This document shows, piece by piece, positions 53,601-62,239 of a stretch of DNA of 64,000 nt. The stretch is from Loripinus fragilis. Taxonomy: Eukaryota > Mollusca > Bivalvia > Lucinida > Lucinidae. The notes under the pieces were generated by a model that was given only the letters and a program-made list of their open reading frames with translations, did no database searches and was not told the origin of the DNA. The stretch is taken from assembly GCA_964019695.1 (NCBI GenBank), contig OZ026515.1, positions 41,345,994-41,409,993 of the forward strand, read 5' to 3'. Each line of letters opens with the position of its first letter. Position 1 is the first letter of the stretch. Both the position numbers and the translations under genes were made by a program.

Positions 53601-55739
53601 GATTCCAAAATTTGTGTGCAAGCCTTCATCTACTTATACAAGCAGTGAATGCTCAGGCATGCAAACTGTGGCATAACATGTTATATCTCACTATTTTATA
53701 ATGTCTGATTATCTTTTTTAATTGATCTGGAAAAAAAACAGCTTTCCAATGATTCTTTTAAATTTATAAACCAAATCACTTTAAAACACTGGCTCTGATA
53801 TGCCCTGTTGAAGAAGAGTTTTTAAACTCTGTTTATTGTACATTTGAATGTGACAATGTTTTACCATATTCCACAGACATTATCCATTTGTTGCTGTATA
53901 TATATTAAGTATATTTATCAGGTATGTTATATGGATGTTATTTGATGAGCTTATTGTTGATTTCAGAGTATCAAGAGAACACTTAAAGAGTGCTCCAGCA
54001 GCATTTAACAGAAGATTGTATTTACAGGATGGTATGATTCCAAAATATACAGGATACATTCCTCGTAAGTTCAACCTATACCCCTCTAGGGTAAAGTCGG
54101 GTATATTCGGACAGACTGCTAAATTCGGACAGCCACCTTGTTTGTTTCATTATTCAATTAATGGAATAAAAAATAAATAAATAAGCAAACACTGAAAATC
54201 CTGATGAGACGGCTCATAAGGAGCCGTCTCATCTGGATTTCCACTGTTTGCAAATGTGTGTCCGAATTTACCTGGTGTCCGAATTTACCCGACTTTACCC
54301 TATCAATGATTTCTTTAAGATATACAATTTAAAAATATCAAATATCACTGACTATGCATACTGTATATCTTCTAAAATTTCAAACACTTTTGTCTTTCTT
54401 TTCTCAAATAAAATGCCGGTAATTAGGGATGGAATTCACAAAATGCATGTCAGAATATAGCAAACAGGGAAGGCCCTGATCAGACTGCACCAGAAGCAGT
54501 CTGATCTGGGTCTACTCTGTTTGTTTTGGCCATTTTGGCAGGCAACCTGGGGGTTCAAAATTCTAGAATATCTATCATAGATATATTAATAATACTGGGG
54601 TAAACAAATCAAAAGTTGGTGTCATATATGAAGACCTGTCCTGCTTTGTTAAGCTGAAAAAAAGGCTAAAAATTAAGATTTAAACTGTTGACCGCATTTC
54701 TCTCCAAATTATGATCTTTCTAAAATAAAAAAATACAATGTTCTAAAAATTTCCTAATCACTTGTATCCAGTATACAAAAGAGTAGAGGAGATTTGCAAT
54801 TCTATACAATTATGCAGTGGAAATCCAAATGCACTTTTATTACAAGTATTTTCAAGATTTAGTTGACAACATGTTTCAAAATAAAACTGATTTAATGCAT
54901 GTAATAATTCTTTTTGGCTGTGACATCACAGGGTCATAGGATGAATTGATTCCTGGAATTGATTATGGTGTGCTCCCTTGTCACTTGTAAATCAAAAAAA
55001 AAACCCAGACACTTCCAACCTGCCATACCCAGAAACCAAACCTGAATCGATATCTGGCATGAAAGCCAAACAGTTAGAACAGACTGTACAAGGAACCAGG
55101 TCAAATGTACCTATGATACCCATAGGTTCAGATAGGGTGAAATTATAATTGCTTTCTTACCCATCAATTTAAATATGTGTTTTGAGAGCTTAAAAGAATC
55201 ATCCCATTGAGATGGTTCTTTTGAGTACCCACAACATATGTTTTGGTTGAGAAATAAGAAAAGCGATTTTCCATTAGGCACTCTTATCTGGGGGCCTGGT
55301 ACCCACTAAATCATATTGGCCTTGATGCGAGAAAACCTGTCTTTGGGGGTTTGCGAACAACACAGGGGCAGAGCAGCCCTGCGCATCCGCGCAGTCTGAT
55401 CAGTACCTTTGTTAATCGCTTTTTGGAAAGTATCATATGTAAACGTGCTACAGGTGAAATTTTCTAGCTAATCTCTGTAGCTGAGGAGACTTGTTTGAAA
55501 TTTGCTTTGTCGCAAAACCCCGAAGATAGGTTTTCTCGCGACGGGGCCCATACTATGTATTGTGGTGGCTGACTTTCAGTGATACTTGTATGGGTTTTTT
55601 TTTCTTTTTTACAGATAGGAGATTTGTTTTCGGTAACACATATGGTGATACAACAAGAGGCCTAGATATTTGCTCACACAACGCCCCTTCCTATGGAGAA
55701 TTTACCAAATTTAAAGCAAGTCAAAGTGTGATGGCATAG
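30926..55739 (+). CDS. CIMIP2B: Ciliary microtubule inner protein, CIMIP2/FAM166 family (complete, 7 exons, 310 aa)
   Basis: Exons are 30926-31011, 33877-33952, 47371-47500, 51035-51262, 53315-53504, 53967-54064 and 55615-55739 (stop TAG). All introns are GT-AG, all phases agree, and the total is 933 bp. Four copies of the family motif P-x-Y-x-G-(Y/F)-x-P are visible: HVPGYRGYCPQIKYRVGKTY (about residues 26-45), MVPGYTGYIPRMPFKFGGTY, PIPGYKGYIPRIK and, near the C-terminus, MIPKYTGYIPHRRFVFGNTY. The repeat layout and length match FAM166 proteins (UPF0605/DUF2475), which bind inside the doublet microtubules of motile cilia and sperm flagella. There is no signal peptide or membrane segment. The closest paralogue seems to be the B form, but A or C cannot be excluded. 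The gene shares a short 5' region with the divergent TRPV gene. Its introns are large (up to 13.4 kb) and full of transposons. Confidence 0.88.
31473..32670. mobile_element. 1.2-kb TIR transposon with CCCTTACAG ends (same family as the 8.6-kb element)
   Basis: It starts CCCTTACAGAAAT and ends ATTTCTGTAAGGG, with TA on both sides (31471-31472, 32671-32672). Subterminal clusters of GCGGCTCTAGAGCTGC and its palindromic variants lie at about 31505-31740 and 32460-32650. The plan is that of the 14011-22602 element, with the terminus CCCTTAC(G/A)GAAA, but with a different subterminal word. No coding sequence is seen. It lies in intron 1 of the CIMIP2-like gene. Confidence 0.8.
32860..33028 (+). mobile_element. 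Diverged SINE, family 1
   Basis: GTGCAGTGGGTAGGGTGTTT, GAGCAAGGCTACATCC and CCGGTTCAACCCAG are recognisable but decayed. Together with the next SINE it interrupts a foldback element whose halves lie near 32735-32855 and 33325-33420. Confidence 0.55.
33028..33245 (+). mobile_element. tRNA-derived SINE, family 1
   Basis: GGGAGTGCATTGGCTCAGTA, GAGCAAGACACATTAATCC and the tail AAAGAATCAAATCAAAC are present. Confidence 0.75.
33425..34370. other. Around CIMIP2-like exon 2, no other feature
   Basis: Unique-looking intron sequence flanks the 76-bp exon 33877-33952. Confidence 0.4.
33877..33952 (+). CDS. CIMIP2B: CIMIP2-like exon 2
   Basis: 76 bp after TTTCACAG, ending AGG|GTCAGT. It encodes YRGYCPQIKYRVGKTYG and completes the first PGYxGYxP motif. 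It ends in phase 0. Confidence 0.92.
34869..35035. mobile_element. Mariner-type MITE copy
   Basis: AGAAAAACCTGTCTTAAGCA to AAGGTTTTACTGTAG, same family as 9071-9274, with the centre partly deleted. Confidence 0.75.
35568..35745 (+). mobile_element. Diverged SINE, family 1
   Basis: GAGCACAGTCAGGTTCAGTG GT, then GGTAGAGTGCTCAACTTGAG, the B-box relic GGTTAGAGACTC and TTCTACCCAGGAAATG mark an old copy. A further tail fragment (GGATCAACCCAGGAAAAC) lies at about 36003-36072. Confidence 0.6.
36103..36352. repeat. Foldback repeat CCTYGATGCGAGAAAACCTG (representative of 6 copies)
   Basis: The shared order is GGCCTTGA, AAAACCTGTCTT, CTCAGCTACAGAGACT, AAAGGTGCTGATCA, then GCCCATA in one orientation or the mirror. 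Copies are at about 11340-11550, 19930-20165, 21725-21960, 34505-34755, 36103-36352 and 55318-55552. Confidence 0.7.
36682..36903. mobile_element. TTAA-flanked foldback MITE
   Basis: TTAA at 36678-36681 and 36904-36907. The ends are AGCCCCAATC and GGCGC. The central hairpin is GGACCCAGATCAGACTGCTC / GAGCAGTCTGATCTGGGTCC. Confidence 0.85.
37018..37500 (+). mobile_element. tRNA-derived SINE, family 1, split by the copy B element
   Basis: The head GGTGGCTCAGTGGGAGAG begins near 37026. The body runs to CCGACATGACTGC, and the tail TTGACTGGAACGTAAAGAATC resumes after the insert at 37467. Confidence 0.8.
37154..37460 (-). mobile_element. 307-bp AT-rich TIR element, copy B, inserted in a SINE
   Basis: This is the same family as 25960-26268 in the opposite orientation, with ends GAGGGTCTAGATGGGG and CCATCCAGACCCTC. 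It has a perfect 6-bp target duplication, AAATAT (37148-37153 and 37461-37466). It divides a family-1 SINE into 37018-37153 and 37461-37500. Confidence 0.9.
37510..38530. other. CIMIP2-like intron 2, no recognised feature
   Basis: A small core GTGGATCCTGATGATACCTA / GATCGGCATCTACAC near 37810-37865 resembles the TTAA-group hairpin. Otherwise I see nothing. Confidence 0.4.
38535..38800 (-). repeat. Decayed, inverted fragment of the ERE-array family
   Basis: Read on the minus strand, AACAGTGACAATGAATG, CCAAGATGTGTCCACA, CCAAATTTGGGATTCCTATA and TAATATAGGA follow the same order as one monomer of the 48108-49655 array. About two units remain. Confidence 0.65.
39405..40280 (+). repeat. Tandem array of a 180-bp unit (5 units)
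   Basis: AAACTTTGCATARTGATTG recurs at about 39470, 39653, 39833, 40008 and 40187, with GTGCACATCTCYTATTTTGTG and GTGTAATCTGTAACTCC in each unit. A GTCCGTCTGTCAGTCTGTCC tract is at the left end. Confidence 0.8.
41371..41419. repeat. (CA)n microsatellite
   Basis: About 24 perfect CA units after a C-rich tract. Confidence 0.95.
41600..42530. repeat. Degenerate repeats of GAGCCTTCG / CGAAGGCTC and GTGCAGACTC
   Basis: GACGAAGGCTCAGTTGAGCC, CCTGTGCACATGTGCAGACT and CACCAGAACCTTCG recur about every 120-150 bp. Orientation switches near 42200. The frames here are by-products of the repeat. Confidence 0.6.
42531..43200. other. CIMIP2-like intron 2, no recognised feature
   Basis: AT-rich. A hairpin relic (GTAGATCCATATCAGCCGGC) is near 43060. 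No exon is seen. Confidence 0.4.
43305..43400 (-). repeat. Partial hAT-like MITE, opposite orientation
   Basis: CCCCCTTTCCAGAAATCCTAG with a CA-repeat is the reverse of GGATTTCTGGAAAGGGGGTT in the copies at 43989 and 44773. Only one end is present. Confidence 0.6.
43880..45300 (+). repeat. Tandem segmental duplication (period about 783 bp)
   Basis: CACGTTTCAAGATTAACCCG starts at about 43882 and 44665, and the two copies stay similar to ATCTTCAAGTTGGATTAA (about 44420 and 45228). Each copy contains a MITE with CAGGGGCAGATCCAGG and CTGGATCTGCCACTG ends (hAT-like, about 43989-44211 and 44773-45001). Flanking words match in both copies, so the block was duplicated after the MITE landed. Confidence 0.8.
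45741..46313. mobile_element. TIR element CCCTAGATAAGC, copy 1
   Basis: CCCTAGATAAGCAGCGTATT at the left and GCTTATCTAGGGCGCTG at the right are the TIRs. The body has GCGTAAATACGCAATTA and AACGATCGGTATGCAATTAC. No protein is recognisable. Confidence 0.75.
46326..46902. mobile_element. TIR element CAGCACCCTAGATAAGC, copy 2
   Basis: Perfect 17-bp TIRs CAGCACCCTAGATAAGC / GCTTATCTAGGGTGCTG. Copy 1 lies in the same orientation 12 bp to the left and is about 90% similar by eye. No exact target duplication is seen, so a tandem duplication is as likely as two insertions. Confidence 0.8.
47156..47267. repeat. Perfect 52-bp inverted repeat with an 8-bp loop
   Basis: The left arm 47156-47207 and right arm 47216-47267 are exact reverse complements (AAAGCATTTTTGTCCAAACA begins the left arm). 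The whole would fold as a 112-nt hairpin, 104 bp before exon 3 of the CIMIP2-like gene. Confidence 0.9.
47371..47500 (+). CDS. CIMIP2B: CIMIP2-like exon 3
   Basis: 130 bp after ATATTTACAG, ending ACACAG|GTAAAA. It encodes SQIHVHPSQAVTPGQ through EEMVPGYT, the start of the second motif. A perfect 52-bp inverted repeat lies 104 bp upstream. Confidence 0.88.
47580..47796. mobile_element. TTAA-flanked foldback MITE
   Basis: TTAA at 47576-47579 and 47797-47800. The ends AGCGCCAAGAAA and TTGGCGTA mirror each other. The centre GTGGACCCAGAACAGACTGC / CTGATCTAGGTCCAC has lost part of one arm. It starts 75 bp after CIMIP2-like exon 3. Confidence 0.85.
48108..49655. mobile_element. 1.5-kb element with a tandem array of ERE-like palindromes
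   Basis: The ends TGCCCCCAAAGGAA and TTCCTTTGGGGGCA are a perfect 14-bp inverted repeat. Inside are ten monomers of about 140 bp, each with AGGTCAGAGGTCAAGGTCAC and usually GGTCACAGTGACC. The monomers follow an A-B-C order with a higher-order period of about 417-428 bp. A CGGGACGGACGGACAG tract precedes the right end. It lies in CIMIP2-like intron 3. Confidence 0.85.
50215..50400. mobile_element. Foldback MITE with GTCTCAATGAGAC core (representative of 11 copies)
   Basis: Shared structure: AAACATATGTTGTGGGTACT, CAAAAGAACCRTCTCAATGA, then the mirror half. Copies are at about 3712-3905, 4690-4860, 6519-6690, 10591-10765, 26740-26905, 40960-41150, 50215-50400, 51450-51600, 51850-52000, 55140-55300 and 56835-57020. 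It is the most frequent named repeat in the window. Flanks share AAGAGTGYGTAACA and TTACACTCAAAAT. No target duplication could be fixed. Confidence 0.85.
50596..50641 (+). repeat. Poly(C) tract
   Basis: 46 bases of C broken only by one G. The minus strand is G-rich and could form a quadruplex. Exact length is prone to sequencing error. Confidence 0.9.
50695..50940. repeat. Foldback repeat ATAACATGGTCATGTTGTAG (3 copies)
   Basis: The centre is GGAAAATGACCATGAAATGG / CATTTTTC. Copies are at about 50695-50940 and 58070-58310. A third is split by two SINEs (about 32735-32855 and 33325-33420). Confidence 0.7.
51035..51262 (+). CDS. CIMIP2B: CIMIP2-like exon 4
   Basis: 228 bp after TTCTTTTAG, ending CATGG|GTATGT. 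It encodes YIPRMPFKFGGTY through YRDTHPNRPLLM. It continues motif 2 and adds a hydrophilic linker. Confidence 0.92.
52001..52850. other. CIMIP2-like intron 4, little recognised
   Basis: Two copies of TTAGTYCGTACAC (about 52312 and 52426) may be ends of an old element. No exon is seen. Confidence 0.35.
53315..53504 (+). CDS. CIMIP2B: CIMIP2-like exon 5
   Basis: 190 bp after CATACAG, ending GATGG|GTAAGA. It encodes the third motif PIPGYKGYIPRIK and the segment GFEDFVRETARQSQKL. Confidence 0.92.
53967..54064 (+). CDS. CIMIP2B: CIMIP2-like exon 6
   Basis: 98 bp after GATTTCAG, ending CCTC|GTAAGT. It encodes REHLKSAPAAFNRRLYLQD and MIPKYTGYIP, the fourth motif. Confidence 0.92.
54089..54300. mobile_element. 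Mariner-like MITE next to CIMIP2-like exon 6
   Basis: TIRs GGGTAAAGTCGGGTA and TACCCGACTTTACCC (extended by ATTCGGACA) are flanked by TA (54087-54088, 54301-54302). The element contains an inner hairpin GATGAGACGGCTC / GAGCCGTCTCATC. It starts 25 bp after the exon 6 donor. Confidence 0.85.
55615..55739 (+). CDS. CIMIP2B: CIMIP2-like exon 7 (stop)
   Basis: 125 bp after a long pyrimidine tract and ACAG. It encodes RRFVFGNTYGDTTRGLD to SVMA and the stop TAG (55737-55739). Confidence 0.92.
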
Positions 55740-56300
55740 ATTTGATCATTGCGGTATTACAGAGTAACAGTTCCCATCTTGTGATGTCATTGGGATAAAA
55801 TACAAGCCAGCTTGCATTTCAGAAGGGATGATGGCTTTGCAGCAGGGAATAGGGCACAACAATGAAGAATTGCACTAATTACTTCACTTTGTCATGCTTA
55901 TTCTATATATTAGGAGAGGTATGGCTCCACAAACAGTGTTGGCTCAGATCAGACAGCTCCAAGGTGCCATTCTGTCAAAATATTTTGAACACTACAGGGA
56001 CCAATTTCATCTAGGTCATGCAATGTACTAAGTCTAAAGATGGTACCTTTCCTTGTGGGTACATTTTGGTTATCAGGACAAAATGCTTATCAAAATTGCA
56101 AGCAGGGAAGACCCTTATCAGATTGTATGCAGTCTAATCTGGGTCTGTGCTGTTTGTCTAGGCCTTTTTGGCAGGCAAATACAAAATTAATGCATCAAGT
56201 TTGAAAATTATTATTGTTCCAGTACATTCCTGATATACCAGACAGTAATTAAGTTAATAAGAGCAAAATATATACATTTTCTCAATCTTATTACAGGGAA

Positions 56301-56306
56301 AATAAA
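56301..56306 (+). terminator. Candidate poly(A) signal for the CIMIP2-like gene
   Basis: AATAAA lies 562 bp after the stop codon. It is the first exact hexamer I noticed downstream. An AT-rich genome makes chance matches common. Confidence 0.25.
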
Positions 56307-57020
56307 AAGTACCTGTATGGCAGAAATCAGTGTTCGAACAATTATTGCATTTTTTCGTTTCCAGGTCAATACAATGAATGTGTACTGTTACCTTAATTGG
56401 CAATTTGCTTCAAAAATCATTCCTCAAAGATGGCCTCAAAATCTTGATTTCTCAATAACTGTATTTCACATTCCTCATCCAAATTGTATATTTTTTTTCT
56501 CTATGAAACATGTGTTGTGGATACTCATTGGAATATCTCAGCTTCCAGTGATTACAACAAATGTTTTGGGGAAGAAATTTTAAAAATATTTTATTGTAAA
56601 AAGCATATCTATCACATATGTTTTACCAAAATAGGATTTGGCTGCTAATTTATGTGAGTTTCCTTAGTATCAACTAAAGGAAAAATAGTCATATCTTCTC
56701 CCTTATATAGAAATCTGCAAGCTGGCTAATGTCCCATACTCTTATGCCACATTGTTACAAAAAATGATATTCTTTTCAAACCATTAATTAGCTGATTTTT
56801 AGTGGTCTGTTTCTGCGTTTGTCTCATTCAGCTTCAGGCCTTTAGGTAAGAGTGTGTGATAAAAAAATCTTTTTTCTCAACCAAAACATATGTTGCGGGT
56901 ACTCAAAAGAACCATCTCAATGAGATGGTTCTTTTGAGCACCCACAACAAATGTTTTCACTGGTGTTTAAGAAATATTTGGAATTTTACACTCAAAATTT
57001 GTGTTTATCTGAACTTTAGG

Positions 57021-58065
57021 AGCATGTGTCTGGACAAGATGACAGATATTTCAATAAAATTAATTTCATAAATTACATTAAAGCATTTGATGACATGAGA
57101 GTATTTTTAATTTTTTATGGCATTTATAGAGATATTTCTAGTTTAATATGATTTTTTATTTTGGAAGACACTGTAGTATACATTACCATCATGCTAAATA
57201 GATATAACCATTTCCATTCCAATCATGATATAAAGTCACAGTACCAATTGTATGAAGAGTACAAATATCATACGTCCAGTTTATCAATATAAGAGTGTGT
57301 AACAATAGCATTTAATCACAGAGGTTGGGGTGTTTAACCTTTGTATTCTTATGAATTTTCCCATTCAGATAAATGCAACAAGGGTGGCTTTGTCCATATT
57401 TATTTTAAGTGGTCACATGTCGTAATTTTCAAATTTTGATGTAGTTTTGTCACTGAAGATTGTTGTTACCTTAACAGTGCATACACCCGGATGAAATGTC
57501 ACATGTAGTATGGCATTTCATCAAAGTATTCACTTTTTGCCAAAACCATCATTAACAACTATGTTTTCTGCATACAAACCAGGGTTTTAATCTTTAATGC
57601 AACGCTCATACCATCTAGGCTTCCCACATACAATCAAGGACCACAACAAAAGTTTAAACACTCCAAACCCATGATTAAATGTTATACTGACAGACACAAT
57701 GGTGTCTGAAAATTTAGTCTATGTGCTTTGCATACTGGTTTGGTAGAAAAGGCAACCCTTAATATAAGAAGATTTAGTTTTTATATCATGAGAGTGCATC
57801 TGTTATACATACTACTGTTAAATTATTTGTTGTAGTGATATGTTATTTGCTACCTAATCTACCTTTAACCCTGTAAGCCATTTTAGCCCCTTTTGCTCTA
57901 CTGGAACCCTCCATAAAGATTGATACAATTCAGTATGGGTCATATGCTAGAACTTTCAAATACAATTGTCTTATACCCATGAAGTTTGATTTTATCTTAG
58001 CAAACAGTGCAAACCTTTAGATGAGATGCTTTGGTCTTTGTTGTGTGTCAAGGTACATGTCATGG
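57021..58065. other. Downstream of the CIMIP2-like gene, no recognised feature
   Basis: AT-rich sequence with a small hairpin core GATGAAATGTCACATG / TATGGCATTTCATC near 57490. No gene is seen. Confidence 0.35.
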
Positions 58066-58602
58066 TACAGTGCTGTCGCTTTAGAATGCACCTTGTTATA
58101 ACATGGTCATGGATATAACAAGGTCATTTTATGACTCCCAAATATTATTTCAATGAAATTTTAAAAAAGAATTATAGGAAAATGACCATTTTATGGTCAT
58201 TTTCCTATAATTCCTTTATAAAATTGTCCCAACGCAATTCATTTCTAACATTGAGGTCCATTTCTATGACCCCAAACATAACATTATAAAGGGACTACAC
58301 TGTACATGTCTATGGGTGTTCAGTATAAAAAGGGTTAAAAAGAATTTTGTTACTTGTATTACCATGTTTAATTAGGGGTCATACTAAATTAGTTCCCCAG
58401 AGTTTTATATGAGTGATTTACATGTTTTTTAGGATATCCTATATAACTACTGCAATTTCTCAGGTTTATATCAAAAACATGTTTTATTAATGCAAAATAT
58501 TGTTTTCTTTTAATATATCTATCTATAACAGTCATGTTGTATGACAGTTTCTAACAATATGTCTTAATGAACAAATTTCTTTACATTTGAAAATTTAATA
58601 TA

Positions 58603-59544
58603 CGAGGGTTAGTCAAAAATAACTGAGCCCTACCTTATAACATTTGATTCAAGTTAAATGGACATATATTTAAATGATATTTCATCGCAGTTATATGTCA
58701 TCCATGCAATAACCAAATTTAGATCTGTTGGTAGGCTTTATATACTGGTTGCTAGGCAACAGAACATGACCTGTCGAACGGATGCGTTCACGCTGTAATA
58801 CATCAATATCTAAGCGTTACTATGGAAACGATAATGCAAATGTAATGCTGCATTCACTGTCGTTTGATACCTATAACATGTACCTACTCAGTGCCACAGG
58901 AAAAAAACACAACTGACTCCAAATTATAGATGCTGTGGTAGTTTGATTTCAGAATTTAGCAAATTTTTTCATGCCTCAAGTCCTATAATTTACCCCACCC
59001 ACATTCATATTAACACAATTTAAAAAAAAACAACATAAAATAATAACCTTATAATGCTTTTGCAGTAATGCATACACAAAGAAGCCCTCAGAAATATTAA
59101 ATTGCCTGTTTGGAATAAATGATTCTGTTTACATGGCAACACTATCCTCATGTATTTGAAAATTTGTGAAATTTTGACTTATTTTGTTGCTAGGCAACGC
59201 ATGCAATCAGTGTTCACCTAAACATTTACGAACCAAGTACAATGAAAAGACAATATGCATATGTTATTCAAATAAATGTCAAATATGTCTTTCACAAAAA
59301 CTATCAAGCCCACAAGCTTTTTAAGACATACTGTATATTCCTGGTGGCTTGAGATCATGAACGCATCGCTCTGACTGACGATCTTTAGTTGCCTAGCAAC
59401 CATAAAAGAAGCTTCACCGGGTAATTATTTTGGGTCAAAACGTCTATGACATGTTATGCTTATAAAAGATAATCACATTTCTTGTCTACAATGTGAGGCT
59501 AAGGTATAATGAGGTAGGGCTCAGTTATTTTTGACTAACCCTCG
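58603..59544. mobile_element. Mariner-like non-autonomous element (942 bp)
   Basis: Perfect TIRs of about 33 bp (CGAGGGTTAGTCAAAAATAA, CTGAGCCCTACCT) are flanked by TA (58601-58602, 59545-59546). No transposase frame is seen. The interior holds three X-box-like palindromes: GGTTGCTAGGCAAC near 58748, TTGTTGCTAGGCAACG near 59189, and GTTGCCTAGCAACC near 59388. Confidence 0.85.
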
Positions 59545-59640
59545 TATTTTTTAAAAAACTGATTTTGTTAAATTATATAAATACATCTTAAGCATTATTC
59601 ATGTATTTTTTTATATCTAAGACCTTCTTAACCTATTTTT

Positions 59641-61326
59641 AGCTCACCTGAGTCGAAGGCTCCGAGGTGAGCTATTAGTATACCAGTGACTCTGGCGTCC
59701 GTCGTCCGTCCGTCGTCCGTCCGTCCGTCAACATTTTCAAACATCTTCTCCTCTGAAACCACTGGGCCAATTGAACTCAAATTTCATATGGAGACTCCTT
59801 AGGATGGGGGAACCAAAGTTTGTTCAAATGTTTCTGGTCACATGACCAAGATGGCCACCATGCCCATATATGGTAAAAACCCTTTAAAAATCTTCTTCTC
59901 CAGAACCAGAAGGCCGATGACCTTGGGACTTGGTATGTAGCATCAGGGATGTGGGCCCTACCAAGTTTGTTCAAACAATGATCCTAGGTTGACCTTGACC
60001 TACTTAACGTCAAGGTCAAATTTGCTTCCTAATAGATTTAAATGGGAATTTTTTTGAAAAGTTGATTTTTTGAATACTGTTAAAGCCAAAGTGATTATTC
60101 TTACTTGATATGTTGAAACTAATGAGACAATGGCTATAAATAAGTTTCAAAGGTGAAGGTTGACCTTTGCCCTTTCAGCCAAGGTCGCTCATATTGTGGT
60201 CCCATCAATATATTAAAACATAGTTTCCTCACAAACCATTGGCCCAATTGAGCTCAAATTTCATATGAAGACTCCTTATGATAAGTCAGCCAAAATTTAT
60301 ACAAAATATTTTGGTCACATGACAAAGATGGCCGCCACGCCCATATATGGTAAAACCTTTTAAAAATTTTCTTCTCCAGAACCAGAAGGCCAGTGACCTT
60401 GAGACTTGGTATGTATTATTGGCGATGTGGGGCCTACCAAGTTTGTTCAAATGATGATCCTAGGATGACCTTGACCTACTTAACGTCAAGGTCAAGTTTG
60501 CTTCCTAATGCATTTGAATGGAAAATTCAATTGAAAAGTTGATTTTTTGAATACTGTGGAAGCCAAAGTCATTATTCTCACTTGATGTGTTCAATCTAGT
60601 GGCTATAAATAAGTTTCAAAGGTCAAGGTTGATCTTTGACCTTTCAGCATAGGTGGCTTATATTGGAGTCCCATCAACATGTTAAAACATAGTTTTCTCA
60701 GACAATTCTTGGCCAATTGAAACCAAATTTCATATAACAACTCCTTATGATTGGTTAGCCAAAACTTATACAAATTGTTATGGTCACATGACTAACATGG
60801 CCACCATGCCCATATATGGTAAAAACTTTTTAAATCTCTTCTTCTCTGGAACCAAAAGGCCATTGGCTTTGGGACTTGGTATGTAGGATTGGGGATGTGG
60901 GCCCTACCAGGTTAGCACAAATGATGAATCTAGGTTGACCTTGACTTACTTGATGGCAAGGTCAAATTTGATTCCTTGTGCATTTATATGGAGAAAATCT
61001 TAAAATTTTCATTTTCTATAACTGAGCCGAATTCATTAAAGTTAAACCTATTGAGACAATGGTTAATTAATTACCAAATGTCAAGCTGACCTGTGACCTT
61101 TTATCCAAGGCCACTCATTTGGACTGCCACATACCTATCTAAACATCTTTTTCTCAGAAATCACTGGGCTGTTTGATGGATTATTCATTAGATTGTTTAG
61201 GTCACTTGACCAAAATGTATATGGTAAAAACAAAATTTGTTCTATTATAAGCTGTAGTTAACCTTGACCTATTTTAACATTATTAAGAAGATCAGGTGAG
61301 CGCCTCAGGACCTTCAGGTCCTCTAG
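59641..61326 (+). mobile_element. 1.7-kb internally repetitive element (AGCTCACCTGAG ... AGGTCCTCTAG)
   Basis: It begins AGCTCACCTGAGTCGAAGGC with a hairpin and a (GTCC)n/(CGTC)n tract. It then has three units of about 470-480 bp (GGTCACATGACCAAGATGGC near 59836, related words near 60312 and 60781) rich in TGACCTTGACCT. It ends AGGTGAGCGCCTCAGG, CCTTCAGGTCC. Similar elements are widespread in bivalves (my recollection). The coding class is unknown; no long frame is present. Confidence 0.7.
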
Positions 61327-62053
61327 TTTCTTTCTTTCTTTGATATCATGGCAGCTGATGTTCTAAAATTTTGAGCCCATTTTACCTGAGAAAAGAGGCA
61401 ACACCAAACATGCAGTGAAGGCCCTAATACCAGACTGCTCCAGGTGGTGTATTCTGATTAGGGCTTTCACTGTTTGCTTTACTGGCAAAAATTGTGTAAA
61501 TCGAAGCCTTTCTAACCATTTTTTTTGTTAAGAATGAAAGTTTAGATCATATTCCGTCCATAAAATATGTGTGATATTTTAAAGAATATGTACAAGAAGT
61601 ATTGTTGTTGATTCCTATCATGCCATTACTTGCTTAGTTTGATGGTATTATTGCTCAGCATTTATTATCTGTGTGAATGTACATGTACATAATTTATTTA
61701 CCAAAAATATTCAATCATGCCCAAGGTTATAAAACTTTTTTCATGCTCGACTCAACTGAGCGTGAAATTTATCATGCTCATAAATGCACACAATCAACAA
61801 TTGTTGGCATTTTAAAATTTATTTGCATGATAAATACAACCTCTGAGTGATTTAAAGCATGAGAAATCTTTATTTTCAAGCATTTTTATGAGCAATTGAA
61901 ATTTCATGCTCAGTTGTTGAGCATGAAAAAAGTTTTATAGCCACAGGCTCAGAGCTCATCATACATGATGTTCCAAATTTGACCTAATATGGAGACATAC
62001 TTTCCCTGTAAATGCAAACTAAGTACCATGCTTTATGATTTGTTAACTCTATA

Positions 62054-62236
62054 CAGTAACACCTGTCTTAAATGGCCACTCTTAAAATGACCAAAAATAG
62101 GTTTTCAAGACCAATTATTGCTTAATGCAGGTCAAAAGAGAGCATTCTGCAATACTTTCGACCTTCATTAAGCTACCATTTGTCTTTAATACCTTTGTTT
62201 TGTCTATTTTGAGTGGCTGCTTAAGACAGGTTTTAC
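62054..62236. mobile_element. Mariner-type MITE copy
   Basis: ACAGTAACACCTGTCTTAAA to AAGACAGGTTTTACTTTA, with a GCATTCTGCAATACTTTCG core. Same family as 9071-9274. Confidence 0.75.
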
Positions 62237-62239
62237 TTT

